Shown here piece after piece: positions 25,179-37,315 of a stretch of DNA of 64,000 bases. Under the pieces are notes generated by a model. That model did not search any database. It was not told where the DNA came from and saw nothing but the letters and a program-made list of their open reading frames with translations. Origin of the DNA: Vreelandella neptunia (GTDB lineage: Bacteria; Pseudomonadota; Gammaproteobacteria; Pseudomonadales; Halomonadaceae); NCBI RefSeq assembly GCF_000712975.1, contig NZ_JHQL01000001.1, forward strand, positions 910,625 to 974,624. Direction: 5' to 3'. A program made the position numbers and the translations under genes. Each line of letters begins with the position of its first letter. Positions within the stretch are counted from its first letter, which is position 1.

Positions 25179-26432
25179 CTATGCGCGGCTGTTGTTATAA
25201 ACCTCTTCGTTTAGTTCACCTTCGCTTTTGCCCACGAGAGTTGTGACCATCAAATCACCCGCCACGTTTACGCTGGTGCGGGCCATATCTAGAATTCGGT
25301 CAATACCGGCAACCACTGCAATGGCTTCCAGGGGCAGGCCAATTTGTGCCATTACAATCGACAGCATTATCAGGCCTGCGCCAGGAACGCCCGCGGTACC
25401 AATCGAGGCCAACGTACCGGTGGCCACAATCATGCCGTAATCCATCATGGTTAAATCGGTGCCGGTCATTTGGGCAATAAACAGCACTACTACGCCTTGG
25501 TAAAGGGCGGTGCCGTCCATGTTAATCGTTGCGCCCACTGGCAGCACAAAGCCAGATACCCCTTCTGAAATCCCTAAGTTTTTTTGCGCACAGCGAATCG
25601 ACACCGGCAGCGTGCCTGCAGACGAGGCAGAGGAGAATGCCACCACAATGGCGTCCAAGCTGCCTTGCAAATAGCGCACCGGGTTTAAGCGGCCAAGGAG
25701 TGAAATAAAGCCAGAATAAACCACTAGCACATGCAGAATGCTGGCGAGATACACCACACCGATCAGTTTAGCCAGTGGCAACAGAATTTCTAAGCCGTAC
25801 TGGCCTGAAACGTGAGCGATTAAGCCAAATACACCAAAAGGCGCAAAGGCCATGACAATCCCGGTAAGCTTGTACATAGCTTCAGCAAAGCTATCGAAAA
25901 CCTTCATAACCGGCTCGCCTTTTTCGCCAATCAGCGTTAGCGAAATACCTAAGCCAATGGCAAATACAATGATCTGCATAATGTTGCCATTAGCCAGGGC
26001 GTCGAGAGGGTTGCGTGGCACCAAGTTAACTAAAATAGAGATTAGGGAGGGAGCTTCGTTTGCAGCCACTTCTGTATCAAAGCTTAAATTGACGCCAACC
26101 CCTGGCTGTAACAGGGTGGAAAGCAGTAGACCAATGCTGATAGCAAAGGCGGTGGTGATCAAATACAGCGTAATGGTACGCGCACCAATGCGTCCCATTT
26201 TTTGCGGGTCACGCATTGAGGTAATGCCCACTACCAGCGTCGAGAACACTAGGGGGACAATCAGCATCATTATGGCATTAATGAAAATATCGCCGAGTGG
26301 CTTAAAGATGCTAGCGGTTTCACCTAGTAGTGCCCCAGCTAATACCCCTAGTGCCAACCCCACCAAAATTTTTTTCCACAGCGCGATTCTACGCCACCAA
26401 GCAAATTTTCCCTTTTTCGCTGTTTCTTGCAC
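25179..26432 (-). CDS. Dicarboxylate/amino acid:cation symporter (DAACS family)
   Basis: A 417-residue inner-membrane carrier of the GltP/DctA family, importing glutamate, aspartate or C4-dicarboxylates with Na+ or H+. It has eight hydrophobic segments plus re-entrant hairpins. The serine-rich HP1 tip is FSSASSAGTLPVS, the TM7 motif is INMDGTALYQGV, and HP2 is GTLASIGTAGVPGAGLIML. The start is GTG at 26432, with AGGAG 7 nt before it. Substrate cannot be fixed from sequence alone. Confidence 0.92.
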   Translation of the reverse strand: MQETAKKGKFAWWRRIALWKKILVGLALGVLAGALLGETASIFKPLGDIFINAIMMLIVPLVFSTLVVGITSMRDPQKMGRIGARTITLYLITTAFAISIGLLLSTLLQPGVGVNLSFDTEVAANEAPSLISILVNLVPRNPLDALANGNIMQIIVFAIGLGISLTLIGEKGEPVMKVFDSFAEAMYKLTGIVMAFAPFGVFGLIAHVSGQYGLEILLPLAKLIGVVYLASILHVLVVYSGFISLLGRLNPVRYLQGSLDAIVVAFSSASSAGTLPVSIRCAQKNLGISEGVSGFVLPVGATINMDGTALYQGVVVLFIAQMTGTDLTMMDYGMIVATGTLASIGTAGVPGAGLIMLSIVMAQIGLPLEAIAVVAGIDRILDMARTSVNVAGDLMVTTLVGKSEGELNEEVYNNSRA

Positions 26433-28815
<2,383 letters not shown>

Positions 28816-29007
28816 AGGTCACTTCCTTGCTGAGAGAGCCAATGATTAGAGTTAACTAACTTATGTTATGACGATGCTTGGAAGGGTGAAGTGCAATAAA
28901 GTTCAGTGACTAAGAGTAGACGAAAAACAGTTGCTTAATGTTGTCATGGTTTGTGCAATATTGCCCAAGCAGCCATGATGTAGGGATAACATGCTAAGGA
29001 AAAGGCT

Positions 29008-30108
29008 ATGTCGAAGTTGTCGGACGAGGATTATCGCAGTATTCCCTTAAATGCGACCTTGGCGCTTGCCGCGCTGGTGGTGATTGTTGCGGGTATGAAA
29101 GCAGGGGCTGATCTGTTGGTGCCTCTTTTGCTGGCAGTATTTATTGCCGTTGTATGTACGTCACCTGTCCAGTGGCTTCACCGTGTTGGCCTAAGCATGC
29201 GGGCCTCTGCTTTTTTGACTTTGATGGTGCTGTTGGGCTTTATTTCTTTAATTGGCCTGCTGGTAGTGAACAGCTTTAGCACCTTTGTAGAGGCATTGCC
29301 GGATATTGAGTCGCGTCTGTATGAGCACTATTGGGATTTGTTGAATGCGCTCTCTAGTCGTGGGCTCGCTATTGATCCTGATCAGCTCAGTAATATGTTT
29401 GCAATGGAAGACGATGGGTCATGGGTGACCGCATTATTAGGCGAGATTGGCAACCTATTTATGCAGGGTAGTATTATTGGGTTGTTGGTAATTTTCATGC
29501 TGTTTGAAACGCTGAACTTTCGAGATAAAGTATCGCGCGCGCTTGAGAATCCTGCCCCAAGCCTAAAGCGATTTAGCGAGTTTAGCTTAACGCTGAAGCG
29601 CTACTTGGCGGTGAAAACAGTGATTAGCTTAGCCACTGGGGTGTTGGTGTGGCTCTCTTGCTTAATGGTGGGGGTAGAGTTCCCGCTGTTGTGGGGGGTG
29701 CTGGCTTTTGCGCTCAACTTTATCCCCAATATCGGTTCAGCCTTGGCGGCGATTCCTCCCGTACTACTATTGCTGGTATCTCAAGATGGTGGAGCATTGC
29801 AGGCAATTTTACTCGCTTCGGCTTATCTGGTAATTAACTTTGTTTTAGGTAACTTGATTGAACCAAGAGTGATGGGGCAAGCGTTGGGGTTGTCGACGTT
29901 TGTTGCGTTTCTTTCGTTGGTTGTATGGGGATGGATCTTTGGGGCTGCGGGGATGCTGTTGTCGGTAGTATTGACGATGACGTTGAAAATTGCTTTAGAT
30001 AGCCACCCCCAAACTCGCTGGATTGCCCATTTATTGGGGCCGGGAGGGCAGCGCCGAAAACGTTTTGGTGATGCGCGACTCCCACCTTGGAAGCGGCGAC
30101 AGGAGTAG
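29008..30108 (+). CDS. AI-2E family transporter / PerM-type permease
   Basis: A 366-residue polytopic membrane protein of the AI-2E transporter family (YdiK/TqsA/PerM). Hydrophobic segments: two at residues ~12-50, one ~65-90, one near 155-175, then several in 210-335. Family motifs: LLVPLLLAVFIAVVCTSPVQWL, LKRYLAVKTVISLATGVLVWL, PLLWGVLAFALNFIPNIGSALAAIPPVLL and GNLIEPRVMGQALGLSTFVAFLSLVVWGWIFGAAGMLL. Members export AI-2 or act as cation/proton antiporters; substrate here is unknown. RBS AAGGAAAAGG precedes the ATG. Confidence 0.9.
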   Translation: MSKLSDEDYRSIPLNATLALAALVVIVAGMKAGADLLVPLLLAVFIAVVCTSPVQWLHRVGLSMRASAFLTLMVLLGFISLIGLLVVNSFSTFVEALPDIESRLYEHYWDLLNALSSRGLAIDPDQLSNMFAMEDDGSWVTALLGEIGNLFMQGSIIGLLVIFMLFETLNFRDKVSRALENPAPSLKRFSEFSLTLKRYLAVKTVISLATGVLVWLSCLMVGVEFPLLWGVLAFALNFIPNIGSALAAIPPVLLLLVSQDGGALQAILLASAYLVINFVLGNLIEPRVMGQALGLSTFVAFLSLVVWGWIFGAAGMLLSVVLTMTLKIALDSHPQTRWIAHLLGPGGQRRKRFGDARLPPWKRRQE

Positions 30109-30210
30109 CCACTAGTAAGCAGTAATGCTGTTTAAATACCTGCTGAAAAAGCGTTTGCCCCTGCCAATGCGCAGAAAATAAAAAGTACGCAACAAATGGG
30201 CTGTGTTTAT

Positions 30211-30280
30211 GATAGGGATACGAGAATTGATAGGGATATAAGAATTGATAGGGATATAAGAATTGATAGGGATACAAAAG
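30211..30280. repeat. 18-bp tandem repeat, about 3.9 copies
   Basis: Units GATAGGGATAyrAGAATT at 30211-30228, 30229-30246 and 30247-30264 are followed by a partial copy to 30280. Copies 2 and 3 are identical. It sits between the convergent permease and trxA genes and abuts the trxA terminator. Unlike a CRISPR, there are no spacers. Confidence 0.95.
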
Positions 30281-30309
30281 GGTTACCGCTGGCTGTGCCA
30301 GCGGTAACC
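30276..30309 (-). terminator. Rho-independent terminator of trxA
   Basis: A perfect 13-bp stem GGTTACCGCTGGC/GCCAGCGGTAACC with a 3-nt loop occupies 30281-30309. On the minus strand it is followed by CTTTTG, whose T-run comes from the end of the tandem repeat. It lies 10 bp past the trxA stop. Confidence 0.85.
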
Positions 30310-30319
30310 TTAGCGCGGG

Positions 30320-30643
30320 TTAGGCGTTTTGATCGATAAACTGGGTTAGCTGAGATTTAGATTGGGCGCCTACTAGCGAAGCTACTTTCGTGCCGGACTT
30401 AAATAGCATCACGGTAGGAACGCCGCGCACGCCTTGTTCTGCTGCAATTTCAGGCGCATCGTCAACGTTCACGCTAACCACTTTTAAGTTATCACCACGT
30501 TCTGCAGCAACTTCATCAACCACAGGTGCCATTACTTTACAGGGACCGCACCAGGGGGCCCAAAACTTCAGCAGGACTGGCTGTTCGGCGTTGAGGACTT
30601 CTTGCTCAAAATTGGCGTTGGTGACATCAACATTGTTAGCCAT
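30320..30643 (-). CDS. trxA: Thioredoxin 1
   Basis: A 107-residue cytosolic disulfide reductase. The active site WCGPC is at residues 31-35 in LKFWAPWCGPCKVMAP. The cis-proline segment is GVRGVPTVMLFKSG. It reduces ribonucleotide reductase, PAPS reductase and others; the CysH gene encoded nearby is one classical client. AGGAG lies 7 nt before the ATG. Confidence 0.97.
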   Translation of the reverse strand: MANNVDVTNANFEQEVLNAEQPVLLKFWAPWCGPCKVMAPVVDEVAAERGDNLKVVSVNVDDAPEIAAEQGVRGVPTVMLFKSGTKVASLVGAQSKSQLTQFIDQNA

Positions 30644-31961
<1,318 letters not shown>

Positions 31962-32064
31962 GAATACCAAAAGCACCAACAAGAGCATTAGATGATGAGA
32001 TGGATAGCACGCCAGCTGCAAGAAGCTTGCGCGCTATTCACCATTTACCACCTACCTTTCATTT

Positions 32065-32685
32065 TCAGTGTTGTAAATGCAAGCCGCATTCGCGCTTATC
32101 TTCCACTTTGGTGGGGTCGAAGTAGTCAAAGTTGTTAGGCAGGCCGTGAGCTTCAAGGTAGTAGTACATTTCTTTTGCTGTCCATTGTAATAGCGGGGCG
32201 ATTTTTAAAAGGCCATCGCTATTACGGCTGGCAGGCTGCATTTTGGCCCGTTCTGGGGTGTCTTCTGCTCGGAGTGCAGTAAACCAGACGTCAGGTCGCA
32301 TTTCTCTCAGCGCTCGCTCAAACGGCTCAATTTTTACTTCTTGGGTAAAAGCCGCGTGGCGTGGATCGTCAATACTTGGCATTGGCCCTTCAAGTGCTTC
32401 TCGGTGAGCACGGGTTCTCTTGGGAATAAAGCTCACCATGTTTAAATTGAGGCGCTGAATGAGTGCATCGGCAAACTGATAGGTGGCCGCTGTGTTGTAA
32501 CCGCTATCCATCCATACGATCGGTATATCTGGGCGTACCTGAGTCACCATATGCAGAATTACCGCTTCAAACGGACGAAAGTTGGTGGTGCAAATAGGGC
32601 GTTTGCCTTGGTTAAACGCCCATTCAATAAGGTCTTGGGGGTTATTGGCAAAATCACGGTTAATGCCATCAAGCGCTGAAGACAT
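32065..32685 (-). CDS. cysH: Phosphoadenosine phosphosulfate reductase
   Basis: A 206-residue enzyme reducing PAPS to sulfite with thioredoxin. Motifs: RPDIPIVWMDSGYNTAATYQFADAL, a basic segment near FIPKRTRAHREAL, PDVWFTALRAEDTPERAKM and the C-terminal catalytic Cys in KRECGLHLQH. The Cys-Cys pairs of the Fe-S-containing APS reductases are absent, so the PAPS/thioredoxin type is likely. The protein is shorter than E. coli CysH (244 residues). An alternative start 5 codons upstream exists, but AGGAGG sits correctly before ATG 32685. It is convergent with cysB. Confidence 0.9.
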   Translation of the reverse strand: MSSALDGINRDFANNPQDLIEWAFNQGKRPICTTNFRPFEAVILHMVTQVRPDIPIVWMDSGYNTAATYQFADALIQRLNLNMVSFIPKRTRAHREALEGPMPSIDDPRHAAFTQEVKIEPFERALREMRPDVWFTALRAEDTPERAKMQPASRNSDGLLKIAPLLQWTAKEMYYYLEAHGLPNNFDYFDPTKVEDKRECGLHLQH

Positions 32686-32800
32686 GCTGCCTCCTGTCAT
32701 AAGGTCAAGTATGACACTAGGCTATCAAAGAGAGGGTGCTTAGCCCCAATACCGTTTGGTTTGGCTTTTATATTTCTTTTTGATTTAAAAAATTTGCTGG

Positions 32801-34159
32801 TTATTCCAATGCGCTAATGAGATGACGAATCTTATCCAGTGTTTCGATGTACTCTTCTTCTGCTTTTGAGTCGGCGACCAGGCCCCCGCCGCCCCAAACA
32901 TGCAGCGTACCTGCATCAGCTACCATGGTTCGTATTGCAATCGATGTATCCATACTGCCCCGGATATCTATGTAGCCTAGGCTTCCGCAATAGACACTGC
33001 GCTGGCAGGGTTCAAGCTCGTCGATAATTTGCATGGCGCGTATTTTAGGTGCGCCAGTAATAGAGCCACCGGGGAAAGCAGCAGTGAGCAGTGAGAGCGG
33101 CGAGCGATGCTTGGCAAGCTGCCCTTGGACCACGCTAACCAAGTGATGCACGTTAGGATAGCTCTCTAGCTGACATAGCTGTGGCACACGAATAGACCCT
33201 GGTGCACATACCCGGCCTAAATCATTGCGCAGTAAGTCAACAATCATGACATTTTCCGCACGGTCTTTGGTGCTGTTCAATAACTGCTCGGCAAGCGTCT
33301 GGTCTTCTTCCGGTGTTTGCCCCCTTGGTCGTGTGCCTTTGATCGGGCGCGTTTCCACCACGCCTTCTCTGCACTGAAGAAAGCGTTCGGGAGAAAGCGA
33401 CAGCACAGCTTGGTTTTTCCATGCCATAAAGCCTGAGAAAGGCGTTGGCGTTGCCTTACGCAGGCGCAGGTAGGCCTGCCATTCATCGCCTTGATAGCGC
33501 GCTGTAAAGCGCTGGGCAAGGTTGATTTGATAACAATCCCCTGCACGAATATAGCGTTGAACAGCATTAAAGCGTTCGGTGTAATCCGCTTGGCTAAGTT
33601 CGGCCTGAAATGGCTGGGTGAGTATGAAATCTTCACCGGTAGTTGAAGGAGGACATGCCAACCACTCTAGCACCTGCTGCTGACGAGTAGCGCAAGCAAC
33701 GAGCCAGGCGGTTTGGGTTTGGTGATCAATGGTAATGCACCAGTCGTAAAGCCCTAGGCGTGCCAACGGTAGTTGGGTAACGCTTGGATGACGGCTGGGA
33801 ATTGCAAGATGGTTGCGACCCAGGTCATAGCTCCAGTAACCCATTAGGCCGCCTAAAAATGGCAGATCGCAGCTCATATCAGTGCGCGGCAGTTGTTCAA
33901 GCATCCATTGCTGCTGTGCCGCCATATCACCTGTCAGCACTTCAGGAAGTCGCATGTGGGCTGAATGAAACTCGGTCTTGCCGTTAGGCAACACTTCTAG
34001 CGTGGCTAGTGGGTCGCTGCTAATAATGTCATAGCGTCCGCTTGCTTTAGGACGGCCGCTATCAAGTAGTACCGCCCCAGGGCGTTGTCGCAGACAAGAA
34101 AAAGTCTCCAAGGGGTTAGGAGAGTAGGGCAGGGCTTTAATGGTCAACGCCGATGTCAT
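32801..34159 (-). CDS. pabB: Aminodeoxychorismate synthase component I
   Basis: A 452-residue chorismate-using enzyme of folate synthesis making 4-amino-4-deoxychorismate. The key discriminator is Lys274 in RPIKGTRPRGQ; the Lys is the PabB nucleophile, while anthranilate synthase TrpE has Ala there. Its number coincides with E. coli PabB Lys274. Other motifs: AGDCYQINLAQRF, DLLRNDLGRV, PNVHHLVSVV, FPGGSITGAPKIRAMQIIDELEP and VWGGGGLVADSKAEEEYIET. The length equals E. coli PabB. It needs an amidotransferase, probably PabA or the TrpG of this window. Confidence 0.93.
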   Translation of the reverse strand: MTSALTIKALPYSPNPLETFSCLRQRPGAVLLDSGRPKASGRYDIISSDPLATLEVLPNGKTEFHSAHMRLPEVLTGDMAAQQQWMLEQLPRTDMSCDLPFLGGLMGYWSYDLGRNHLAIPSRHPSVTQLPLARLGLYDWCITIDHQTQTAWLVACATRQQQVLEWLACPPSTTGEDFILTQPFQAELSQADYTERFNAVQRYIRAGDCYQINLAQRFTARYQGDEWQAYLRLRKATPTPFSGFMAWKNQAVLSLSPERFLQCREGVVETRPIKGTRPRGQTPEEDQTLAEQLLNSTKDRAENVMIVDLLRNDLGRVCAPGSIRVPQLCQLESYPNVHHLVSVVQGQLAKHRSPLSLLTAAFPGGSITGAPKIRAMQIIDELEPCQRSVYCGSLGYIDIRGSMDTSIAIRTMVADAGTLHVWGGGGLVADSKAEEEYIETLDKIRHLISALE

Positions 34160-34351
34160 GAAGCAATCGCCTGGCCAGTGAAAGGCAGTGCATTTTAGAG
34201 GTCGTTAATCGATGACACCAGCAGAACACGCCGACGCATTTCTCACGATGGGTAAAATTTGATTAACGAAGCAGGGGTGATTGTTGACATTAAGGTGGTT
34301 GTGAAATGCTGGGTTACACGAAAGATGAATAAAATCGAGCATTTTGACTAG

Positions 34352-34380
34352 TTGACGGCACAAATAGGGCAGGCTAAAGT
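34352..34380 (+). promoter_or_regulatory. Sigma-70 promoter of the gntR-prp cluster
   Basis: TTGACG (34352-34357), a 17-bp spacer and TAAAGT (34375-34380) form a good sigma-70 promoter. The expected start near 34387 gives a leader of about 25 nt before ATG 34412. Confidence 0.65.
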
Positions 34381-34392
34381 TCTCCTACCCCA

Positions 34393-34408
34393 TAATTGTC
34401 GACAATTA
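34393..34408. promoter_or_regulatory. 16-bp perfect palindrome, probable GntR (FadR-type) operator
   Basis: TAATTGTCGACAATTA is perfectly self-complementary. Its core TTGTCGACAA fits the TnGTnnnACnA pattern of FadR-subfamily GntR regulators. It lies just after the predicted transcription start and 4 bp before the gntR ATG, as expected for autorepression of the propionate operon. Confidence 0.7.
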
Positions 34409-34411
34409 GCC

Positions 34412-35155
34412 ATGACCTCACTGACTACGCTTTCTCGATCAACCGCTGATACGCCCAATGATCAGGTCTCGCCAGAAGTTCGAACGCTGGCTGAGCGGGT
34501 ATTTCATCAGTTGCAAGACGCTATTGTACGTGGAGAACTGGCGCCAGGCAGCAAAATTACTGAGCCGGGGCTTTCTAAAACATATGGTATTTCTCGCGGC
34601 CCACTGCGGGAAGCTATGCGGCGTTTAGAAGCACATCGTCTTATTGAACGTGTTCCCCACGTCGGCGCTCGCGTTGTCAAACTCTCTATGAAAGAGCTGC
34701 TTGAGCTTTTCGATGTGCGTGAAGCATTGGAGAGCATGGCTGCACGTTTGGCGGCGGAACATATGTCTGCCGACGAGATCAAGGGGCTGCGAGAAGTGCT
34801 TGCGCTCCATGAGGGACAGGCAGATCTCAAGCGTGGTGAAGCCTACTACCAGCGTGAAGGCGATCTCGATTTTCACTACCGCATTGTTCAAGGCAGCCAC
34901 AATAAAATGCTGATGAACCTGCTGTGTGATGATCTTTACTATTTAGTACGTCTTTACCGCACCCAGTTTAGTGCTAGTGGTTCACGCCCTCAGCGCGCTT
35001 TTGTAGAGCACCATCGCATCGTCGATGCGATTGAGGCCGGGGATGCCGAACTCGCTGAGCTGCTGATGCGTCGTCACGTCAGTGCTTCTCGCGCAAACGT
35101 CGCCGACCGCTATGCCGCTATTCTTGAACAACAAACAACGTCATCAGCGGATTAG
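34412..35155 (+). CDS. GntR family (FCD domain) regulator of the methylcitrate operon
   Basis: A 247-residue regulator. Residues ~25-95 are the winged helix ([64 protein letters not shown]). Residues ~100-240 are the all-helical FCD ligand domain with metal-binding Asp/His residues ([59 protein letters not shown]). The start is ATG 34412; an upstream TTG overlaps the -35 box and is rejected. Position next to prpB suggests it represses prp genes and is relieved by 2-methylcitrate or a relative; the ligand is inference. Confidence 0.9.
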   Translation: MTSLTTLSRSTADTPNDQVSPEVRTLAERVFHQLQDAIVRGELAPGSKITEPGLSKTYGISRGPLREAMRRLEAHRLIERVPHVGARVVKLSMKELLELFDVREALESMAARLAAEHMSADEIKGLREVLALHEGQADLKRGEAYYQREGDLDFHYRIVQGSHNKMLMNLLCDDLYYLVRLYRTQFSASGSRPQRAFVEHHRIVDAIEAGDAELAELLMRRHVSASRANVADRYAAILEQQTTSSAD

Positions 35156-35198
35156 TTCGATACGCCTATCCGCCAGGCTTTTCAAAGGAGCAACGTCA

Positions 35199-36095
35199 AT
35201 GTCCACTTCATCTATTCTCACGCCAGGTGCTCGCTTTCGTGCTGCGCTAGAAGCGAACCGCCCTCTACCAATTTTAGGCACGATTAACGCATACACTGCG
35301 ATGATGGCCGAGCGGGTAGGGCATCAAGCGATATATCTGTCTGGTGGTGGCGTGGCTAACGCGTCTTTTGGCTTGCCGGACTTGGGTATGACCAGTATGA
35401 ACGACGTGGTGGAAGATGCGCATCGTATCTGCGGTGCCACTGATGTTCCTTTGCTGGTAGATATTGATACAGGCTGGGGCGGCGCGTTTAATATTTCGCG
35501 TACCGTTAAAGAGATGCAGCGCGCAGGCGTTGCTGCCGTTCACCTTGAAGACCAAGTGGCTCAAAAGCGCTGCGGACATCGCCCGAATAAGGCCATTGTG
35601 TCCCAGCAGGAGATGGTCGACCGTATTAAAGCCGCAGCGGATGCCAAGTTAGATCCTGATTTTTATCTGATTGCGCGTACCGATGCATTCCAGAAAGAGG
35701 GCCTAGACGCGGCCATCGAACGTGCTAATGCCTGCGTGGAAGCAGGTGCTGATGCGATCTTTGCTGAGGCGGTGCACACGTTAGATGACTATCGCGCATT
35801 CTGCACGCGCGTAAACGCCCCGATTCTGGCTAACATTACTGAATTTGGTGCGACGCCGCTGTTCTCTCAGCAGGAGTTAGGTGAGGTGGGCTGCCGTATG
35901 GTGCTCTATCCGCTTTCTGCCTTCCGTGCAATGAACGCCGCCGCCCTGAAGGTGTATCAAAGCATTCTGGATAACGGTCATCAAAAAGAGGTCGTGGACA
36001 TTATGCAGACCCGCGATGAGCTGTACGACTTTTTGAATTATCACGATTTCGAGCAAAAGCTGGACGCGCTATTCGTTGAGCAAAAAGACGCTTAA
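35199..36095 (+). CDS. prpB: 2-Methylisocitrate lyase
   Basis: A 298-residue enzyme splitting 2-methylisocitrate to succinate and pyruvate, the last step of the methylcitrate cycle. Motifs: [66 protein letters not shown] (catalytic Cys in KRCGH, where isocitrate lyases also have K-K/R-C-G-H) and [16 protein letters not shown] precedes ATG 35199. An upstream start within gntR is less likely. It lies 43 bp after the regulator. Confidence 0.95.
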   Translation: MSTSSILTPGARFRAALEANRPLPILGTINAYTAMMAERVGHQAIYLSGGGVANASFGLPDLGMTSMNDVVEDAHRICGATDVPLLVDIDTGWGGAFNISRTVKEMQRAGVAAVHLEDQVAQKRCGHRPNKAIVSQQEMVDRIKAAADAKLDPDFYLIARTDAFQKEGLDAAIERANACVEAGADAIFAEAVHTLDDYRAFCTRVNAPILANITEFGATPLFSQQELGEVGCRMVLYPLSAFRAMNAAALKVYQSILDNGHQKEVVDIMQTRDELYDFLNYHDFEQKLDALFVEQKDA

Positions 36096-36154
36096 TGACT
36101 GCTTACCCATTTAGATAATTAAAACCTATAAAAAGAGCTAACAGGAGACACATC

Positions 36155-37282
36155 ATGGCTGACAAACCGCAAAACAGCGCAGGACTTCGTGGGCAAAGCG
36201 CCGGGAGCACTGCCCTGTGTACCGTAGGTAAAACGGGTTCTGGTCTAACCTACCGTGGTTTTGATATTAAAGAGCTGGCTGAGAAGGCCAAGTTTGAAGA
36301 AGTTGCTTACTTGTTGCTGAAGGGCAAACTGCCCAACCAAGCTGAGCTTGATAGCTATATTGCTAAGCTGAAAGGGCTGCGTGGCTTACCTGATGCATTG
36401 AAAACTGTGCTGGAGCAAATTCCGAAAGATGCGCATCCAATGGATGTGATGCGTACTGGTACCTCCATGCTAGGTAACCTAGAAACAGAGGAGAGCTTTG
36501 ACCAGCAGCAAGATGTATCTGATCGTTTGCTGGCAGTGCTCCCCTCGATTATTTGCTACTGGTACCGTTTCAGCCACGACGGCGTTCGTATTGATACTGA
36601 AACCGACGATGCCTCGGTAGGCGGCCACTTCCTGCATATGCTGCGTGGCGAGCCTGCTTCTGAGTTGCATGCGCGCGTCATGAACGTATCGCTGATTCTG
36701 TACGCCGAGCATGAGTTCAATGCGTCAACGTTTACGGCGCGCGTTTGTGCCTCGACGCTTTCCGATATGCACTCCTGTGTTACCGGCGCGATTGGTTCGC
36801 TGCGTGGTCCGCTGCACGGCGGTGCTAACGAAGCAGCCATGGCGATGATTGAGAATTGGACGTCGCCAGAAGAAGCTGAGCGTGAAATGCTCGGTATGCT
36901 TGAGCGCAAAGAGAAAATCATGGGCTTTGGTCATGCGATTTACCGCGAGTCCGACCCGCGTAATGAAATTATCAAAGAGTGGTCGAAGAAGCTTTCTGAA
37001 GACGTGGGCGACAGCGTGCTTTACCCCGTGTCTGTGCGCTGTGAAGAAGTCATGTGGCGCGAAAAGAAGCTGTTCTGTAACGCGGACTTTTTCCATGCCA
37101 GTGCTTACCACTTCATGGATATTCCGACCAAGCTGTTTACGCCGATCTTCGTCATGTCCCGCCTGACAGGGTGGGCAGCCCACGTGTTTGAGCAGCGTGC
37201 CAATAACCGCATTATTCGCCCCAGCGCCGACTACACTGGCCCTGAGAAGAGCGAGTGGGTGCCCATCGAAGCGCGTGACTAA
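36155..37282 (+). CDS. prpC: 2-Methylcitrate synthase
   Basis: A 375-residue citrate-synthase-family enzyme condensing propionyl-CoA with oxaloacetate. Catalytic residues sit in GPLHGGANEAAM (His), MGFGHAIYRESDPRN (His) and FFHASAYHFMDIP (Asp-equivalent region at the end of the fold). The N-terminus GLRGQSAGSTALCTVGKTGSGLTYRGFDIKELAEKA is characteristic of PrpC. AGGAG precedes the ATG. It sits between prpB and acnD on the same strand. Confidence 0.95.
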   Translation: MADKPQNSAGLRGQSAGSTALCTVGKTGSGLTYRGFDIKELAEKAKFEEVAYLLLKGKLPNQAELDSYIAKLKGLRGLPDALKTVLEQIPKDAHPMDVMRTGTSMLGNLETEESFDQQQDVSDRLLAVLPSIICYWYRFSHDGVRIDTETDDASVGGHFLHMLRGEPASELHARVMNVSLILYAEHEFNASTFTARVCASTLSDMHSCVTGAIGSLRGPLHGGANEAAMAMIENWTSPEEAEREMLGMLERKEKIMGFGHAIYRESDPRNEIIKEWSKKLSEDVGDSVLYPVSVRCEEVMWREKKLFCNADFFHASAYHFMDIPTKLFTPIFVMSRLTGWAAHVFEQRANNRIIRPSADYTGPEKSEWVPIEARD

Positions 37283-37315
37283 GCCTTAACGGGCCGTGAT
37301 TAAGTGAGAGGCATT

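Noticed and set aside
30211-30280. CRISPR-like direct repeats
   Set aside because: Units of 18 bp follow each other without spacers and there are no cas genes; it is a simple tandem repeat.
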